Positions 60,325 to 64,000 of a DNA stretch of 64,000 bases are shown piece after piece. A model generated the notes under the pieces. That model had not been told where the DNA came from, did no database searches, and worked only from the letters and a program-made list of their open reading frames with translations. The position numbers and the translations under genes were made by a program. Location of the stretch: positions 70,168 through 134,167 of the forward strand of contig JACKEA010000011.1 of assembly GCA_020633235.1 (NCBI GenBank). Reading direction: 5' to 3'. Position 1 is the stretch's first letter; each line of letters begins with the position of its first letter. The DNA is from Polyangiaceae bacterium (GTDB taxonomy: Bacteria > Myxococcota_A > Polyangia > Polyangiales > Polyangiaceae).

Positions 60325-61335
60325 ATGAGTTGGAGCGGGCAGCGCTGGCTGATTGTCGGATGCGTGGTGACGGGCTTGTGGACGGGCTGCTCCCTCGGGC
60401 TGCCGCCGGATTCGGAGTACGTTTCCGAGGATGACGCGGGGACCGCCGCCACGGGCGGCGCCGCCGGCAGCGCGGGCACCGGCGGCACTGCCGGCACGGG
60501 CGGCACTGCCGGCACAGGCGGCACTGCCGGCACTGCGGGCACCGGCGGCACTGCAAACACCGGCGGCACTGCGGGCACCGGCGGCACCGCCGGCACGGGC
60601 GGCACCGCCGGCACGGGCGGCACCGCGGGCACGGGCGGCACTCCGGGCAGCATCCCGATGACGGGGCTCGAGCTGTGGCTGGATGCCAGCACGCTCACCC
60701 AGGGGCCCCTCGCTACGTGGCCCGATCAGAGCGGCAAGAACAAGAACGCCAGCCAACCGGACACCACCAAGCAGCCAGCGGTGACCAGCACCCTGCTCAA
60801 CGGCAACCGCGTCGTCTCCTTCGATGGGGTGGACGACTACATGTCGCTCCCGACGGGCTTCAAGGACTTCACTCAGGGCATCAGCGCGTTCGTTGTGCTC
60901 CAGGCCGACCAGGCGAAGCAGAACGAAGGTCAGCTCCACCTGGGCAACAGCCTCAATACCGACTTGATTCGTCTGTCCCGCGACTACACCTACGAGTCGG
61001 CGGTCTTCAACGTGAACACGAACGACGTCGTGTTCTCCACCAACGGGACATACAAGGTCGGGTTCCCGACGTTGATCACCGGGCTGCAGATCCCGGGCAC
61101 GGCCACGGCCACGACGCGGCTCTACATCGATACCGTCCAGCAGATGGAAAAGGCGCTTCCCCCCGCCACGAACACGCTTCGAACCATCAACTGGGTCGGT
61201 CGCAGCAACCTGTCCGGTACCTATTTCTCGGGGTTCATGGCGGAGATCATCCTGTACAGCCGCGCCCTGTCCCAGTCGGAGCTCGTTCAGGTCCACGGCT
61301 ATCTCCAACAGAAGTACGGGTGCTGCGGGAACTGA
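60325..61335 (+). CDS. Lipoprotein with GTGGTA repeat linker and LamG-like domain
   Basis: A 336-residue protein with a lipoprotein signal (hydrophobic WLIVGCVVTGLWTGC, lipobox WTGC at 22). Residues ~40-110 are a low-complexity linker of GTGGTA units. The C-terminal ~225 residues form a LamG/concanavalin-like beta-sandwich: LELWLDASTLTQGPLATWPDQSG, VVSFDGVDDYMSLP, then GFMAEIILYSRALSQSE. This domain commonly binds carbohydrates or forms adhesins. Its TGA overlaps the kinase ATG (TGATG), so it is the first gene of a three-gene operon. Confidence 0.8.
   Translation: MSWSGQRWLIVGCVVTGLWTGCSLGLPPDSEYVSEDDAGTAATGGAAGSAGTGGTAGTGGTAGTGGTAGTAGTGGTANTGGTAGTGGTAGTGGTAGTGGTAGTGGTPGSIPMTGLELWLDASTLTQGPLATWPDQSGKNKNASQPDTTKQPAVTSTLLNGNRVVSFDGVDDYMSLPTGFKDFTQGISAFVVLQADQAKQNEGQLHLGNSLNTDLIRLSRDYTYESAVFNVNTNDVVFSTNGTYKVGFPTLITGLQIPGTATATTRLYIDTVQQMEKALPPATNTLRTINWVGRSNLSGTYFSGFMAEIILYSRALSQSELVQVHGYLQQKYGCCGN
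60440..60650 (+). repeat. 18-bp minisatellite (GTGGTA codons)
   Basis: Nearly perfect 18-base units (GGCACCGGCGGCACTGCC with synonymous variants) are repeated in tandem about 10 times. The array makes the linker of the lipoprotein above. It is likely to vary in copy number between strains. Confidence 0.8.
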
Positions 61336-62786
61336 TGGCTGACGACGCCAAAGCTCCCAAGATGGTGGGGCGCTACCGCATCTACGGCGAGATCGCCGCG
61401 GGCGGCATGGCGACGGTGCACATCGGTCGGCTCATCGGTCCGGCAGCGTTCTCCCGCACCGTGGCCATCAAGCGCCTTCACGCTCAGTTCGCGAAAGATC
61501 CGGAGTTCGTCGCCATGCTGCTGGACGAAGCGCGGCTCGCGGCGCGCATCGTGCACCCCAACGTGGTCTCGACTCTCGATATCGTCGCAGAAGAGGGAGA
61601 GCTGTTCCTGGTCATGGACTACGTGGCCGGCGAGTCTCTGGCGCAGCTCCTGAAAAAAGCTGCGGCGGCCAAGCGTCCGCCACCCGTCGGCGTCGCCGTT
61701 TCCCTGGGAGTGGATCTGCTCCTGGGTCTGCATGCCGCGCACGAGGCCAAGTCTCAAACCGGACCTCCGCTCGAGATCGTGCATCGCGACGTGTCGCCTC
61801 AGAATTTGCTCGTGGGCGAAGACGGCGTGGGTCGCGTGGTGGATTTCGGCGTGGCCAAGGCGGTGTTCCGGTCGTCTTCCACGCGCGACGGCAAGATCAA
61901 GGGCAAGCTCTCCTACATGTCGCCGGAGCAGATGCAGGCCGGCAACGTGGATCGCCGGAGTGACGTGTTCGCGGCAGGTGTGGTGATCTGGGAGACGCTC
62001 ACGGGGCAACGGCTTTTCTCGCGACCCGATCCGGGCGGCACCATCGCCGCCGTGCTGGCCGACGCGGTGGAGCCGCCCAGCAGCGTGGTCTCGGACATCC
62101 CTCCCGCGCTGGATGCCGTGGTGCTCAAGGCCCTCGAGAAGAAGGCGGAGGATCGCTTCGCGACGGCGGGGGAAATGGCGAAAGCGCTCGCGGAGGCGTT
62201 TCAACCCGCCGGCGCCATGAGCGTGAGCGAGTGGGTGCGCGAAGTTGCGAAGGACACGCTCGCTGCGCGCGCACGCCGGGTGGCGGAGGTGGAGAGCCAT
62301 TCCGCGACGGGCGCGGAGCTCACCGAGGCGGATCCAGGCGAGGTCACACAGCACGCCAACGCCACGGATCACACCGCGAGCGTGGTGGGCGTTCCCAAGA
62401 CGTCTTCGCGTCCCATGGTCTGGGGCCTCGCGGGCGCAGTGGTGGTGCTGCTCGGCATCGTGTGGTTCATGGCGGCGCGAAGCACGGCGCAGCCGATCGC
62501 CGCGCCGGTTACGGCGGCCTCGCCGGCGCCCCCGGTCGTCCGCTCGGCACCACCGGTGGCCGCAGCCACACCCTCGGCCGTCCCCACGGCATCTGCGGCG
62601 CCTGCAGCTTCGGAACAAGGAGCCGTTTCGTCGCCGCCCCCGCGCAAGGTCGTTCGACGACCGGCGCTCGAGAAGGCAGCACCGGCGAAGACGGCAAAGC
62701 CGACCAAGGCCGCCAAGCCGGGCTGTGATCCGCCGTACACCGTGGATGGGCAGGGCGAGAAGGTTTTCAAGCCGGAGTGCTTCTGA
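61335..62786 (+). CDS. Transmembrane Ser/Thr protein kinase
   Basis: A 483-residue protein. Kinase domain ~12-285: GEIAAGGMATVHIG, AIKRL, IVHRDVSPQNLL (Asn rather than Lys-Pro pattern), VVDFGVAKA, and KLSYMSPEQM. A single membrane helix lies at ~359-378 (VWGLAGAVVVLLGIVWFMAA). The extracytoplasmic tail is Ala/Pro/Lys-rich and ends PPYTVDGQGEKVFKPECF. ATG overlaps the previous stop (TGATG), and its stop overlaps the next start (TGATG). The kinase probably senses the outside through its short C-terminal tail. Confidence 0.9.
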   Translation: MADDAKAPKMVGRYRIYGEIAAGGMATVHIGRLIGPAAFSRTVAIKRLHAQFAKDPEFVAMLLDEARLAARIVHPNVVSTLDIVAEEGELFLVMDYVAGESLAQLLKKAAAAKRPPPVGVAVSLGVDLLLGLHAAHEAKSQTGPPLEIVHRDVSPQNLLVGEDGVGRVVDFGVAKAVFRSSSTRDGKIKGKLSYMSPEQMQAGNVDRRSDVFAAGVVIWETLTGQRLFSRPDPGGTIAAVLADAVEPPSSVVSDIPPALDAVVLKALEKKAEDRFATAGEMAKALAEAFQPAGAMSVSEWVREVAKDTLAARARRVAEVESHSATGAELTEADPGEVTQHANATDHTASVVGVPKTSSRPMVWGLAGAVVVLLGIVWFMAARSTAQPIAAPVTAASPAPPVVRSAPPVAAATPSAVPTASAAPAASEQGAVSSPPPRKVVRRPALEKAAPAKTAKPTKAAKPGCDPPYTVDGQGEKVFKPECF

Positions 62787-63598
62787 TGAGAGAGTTCGCC
62801 GCGTTCTGCTTCGTCGCCGTCACCACCGTTGCTTCCACTGCCGCCGCGCAGTCCAAGGAGTGCATCGCGCACCACGCATCCGGCAAGAAGCTGCGCAGCG
62901 AAGGCTCGCTGATGGCCGCCAAAGAAGAGTTCTTGAAGTGCGCGGCGGACGGCTGTCCAAAGATCGTGCGTGACGAATGCTTGGAGCTCGTGGGCAAGGT
63001 TGCACGAGAAACGCCGAGCATCGTGGTCGCGGTGAAAGACGGGAACGGACGCGACGTGACCAGCGGTCGTGTCACGTTGGACGATCGCGAGCTGTCCTCC
63101 TGGACGGAAGGCCTGGCCGAGCCGCTGGATCCGGGCCCGCACACCCTGGCGTACACCGGGCCGGACGGTCGCGAAGCGAAGGCGGAGTTCATCGCTCGGG
63201 ATGGCGACAAGCGCCGCACCGTCGAGGTCACGCTGCCCGCAGCGAGCACTCCGCCACCCACGGACGAGCTTCCGCCCGAGGTGGCCGCACCCGAGAGCTC
63301 CACGCCAGTGCTCGCTTACGTGCTCGCCGGGGTGGCCGTGGTGGGTCTCGGCTCCTTCACGTACTTTGCGCTCGACGGTCAATCGAAGAAGAACGACCTC
63401 GACGACTGCAAGCCGCACTGCCAGCAGACCGACGTCGACGCCATGCGCCGCAGTTTCCTGATCGGCGACATCTCCCTGGGCGTGGGCGCTCTGGCCCTCG
63501 GCGGCTCGGCCTACTTCTTCCTGTCACCGAGCCCTGCTCCCGCCGAGCACGACACCGCGGCTCCGCCCCTGTTTCTGAGCGCGTCCGGCACCTTCTGA
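62786..63598 (+). CDS. Secreted protein with PEGA-like and membrane segments
   Basis: A 270-residue protein. A signal peptide (FAAFCFVAVTTVASTAAAQ) precedes a helical Cys-rich part (SKECIAHHASGKKLRSEG, then KCAADGCPKIVRDEC), a PEGA-like beta domain (IVVAVKDGNGRDVTSGRVTLDDREL, then LDPGPHTLAYTGPDGR) and a membrane helix (VLAYVLAGVAVVGLGSFTYFALDG), with a second hydrophobic stretch near 228-250. This is typical of proteins encoded with Polyangiales Ser/Thr kinases. TGATG overlap with the kinase. Confidence 0.7.
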   Translation: MREFAAFCFVAVTTVASTAAAQSKECIAHHASGKKLRSEGSLMAAKEEFLKCAADGCPKIVRDECLELVGKVARETPSIVVAVKDGNGRDVTSGRVTLDDRELSSWTEGLAEPLDPGPHTLAYTGPDGREAKAEFIARDGDKRRTVEVTLPAASTPPPTDELPPEVAAPESSTPVLAYVLAGVAVVGLGSFTYFALDGQSKKNDLDDCKPHCQQTDVDAMRRSFLIGDISLGVGALALGGSAYFFLSPSPAPAEHDTAAPPLFLSASGTF

Positions 63599-64000
63599 CG
63601 CCTTCTTTCGGGCGCTTCTCACACATTCGTGGGTGTCTGAATGCGAGAGGAGGGCTCAGAGGGACGTGCCCCTCGACTGGGTCATGGTCTTTCTGGTCCG
63701 GCGCGGCAAAGGGCCGAAGCGTCCCCTCTGCGCGTGGGGTCAACCGGTCCAAGGGCAAGCGCTCCGCTCATGCCCGTGCGCAACAGCATTGCTGCAGCTC
63801 GACCAGCGGCGGCGCGCGTGAACCGAGCAGCCAAGCCTCGGAACCAAGTACTCCCGATGGCGACCTTCATCCTCACCCTCGTGCTGCTCGGCTCCGACGT
63901 CGAGCGGCTGGTCCTCGAGTAGCCGCGAGGAGCGCGCCCACAACGGGTAGCGCGGCGACCTGAAGGCGGCTGTCCAACGCATCGTGGACCGCGTCAGCTC
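63599..64000. other. No assigned gene at the right edge
   Basis: About 400 bases without a confident gene. Short open frames exist (one ends TFILTLVLLGSDVERLVLE near 63922), but none has a clear start or known motif. It may contain the beginning of a gene that continues past the window. Confidence 0.5.

Overview
The window is high-GC DNA from a myxobacterium, most likely Polyangiales/Sorangiineae. The evidence is dense, long-gene coding with two Ser/Thr kinases, FHA and AgmX/TonB-like proteins, a 2,042-residue poly-HAMP hybrid kinase, many lipoproteins with Gly/Ser/Thr-rich linkers, and a MYXO-CTERM-like anchor. I worked from sequence alone, so family names come from motif recognition and not from searches.

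Accessory DNA. Two segments stand apart from the rest: E1 (about 158-7330) and E2 (about 14019-22498). Each is bounded by direct copies of a ~55-bp sequence (A and B for E1, C and D for E2). This sequence contains a 7-8 bp hairpin and encodes the C-terminus of a radical-SAM gene. E1 and E2 lie in opposite orientation. Each carries, at the B or C end, the same end module: the att-like core plus a ~180-bp repeat R1 that holds a tRNA-Arg 3'-half-like sequence and repeated CTGTCGTGG motifs. Cargo is defence-like. E1 has remnants of ImmA/IrrE, DUF2326 and EEP-nuclease genes, plus intact DUF3800, PD-(D/E)XK-like, SprT-like and GIY-YIG genes. E2 has an ImmA/IrrE operon and a type II restriction-modification set: endonuclease, C5-cytosine methyltransferase and an overlapping HhH-GPD mismatch glycosylase. 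Both carry a small CPCGI-(D/E)-G family gene. I see no integrase, transposase or relaxase in either. Many cargo genes carry single-base frameshifts or stops, while the R-M genes and all flanking host genes are intact.

Host segment 7.4-14.0 kb: an OmpA-like gene, an MscS-cyclic-nucleotide channel, a small conserved protein, a lipoprotein, and a B12-binding radical-SAM protein whose 3' end is copy C.

Host segment 22.5-34.5 kb: a Cys-rich-repeat/PHP lipoprotein, a tandem paralogue pair, a GFA protein, a beta-propeller lipoprotein, a truncated Uma2 gene, a CoA-binding protein, a TreT-like glycosyltransferase, and a TetR - VTT membrane protein - quinone oxidoreductase operon with a probable operator.

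Host segment 34.6-43.9 kb: a signalling cluster of REC-PAS-REC, poly-HAMP hybrid kinase and REC-HK-REC, which probably form a phosphorelay.

Host segment 44.0-64.0 kb: a secreted DUF4091 protein, an ExbD-like/AgmX-like pair, a GNAT, a double-FHA protein, a degenerate signal peptidase I, a trypsin-like lipoprotein, a Ser/Thr kinase with HEAT repeats coupled to a degenerate HD-domain protein, an adenylate cyclase, a PF10118 hydrolase with a divergent AraC regulator, and a final operon of LamG-like lipoprotein, Ser/Thr kinase and a PEGA-like secreted protein.
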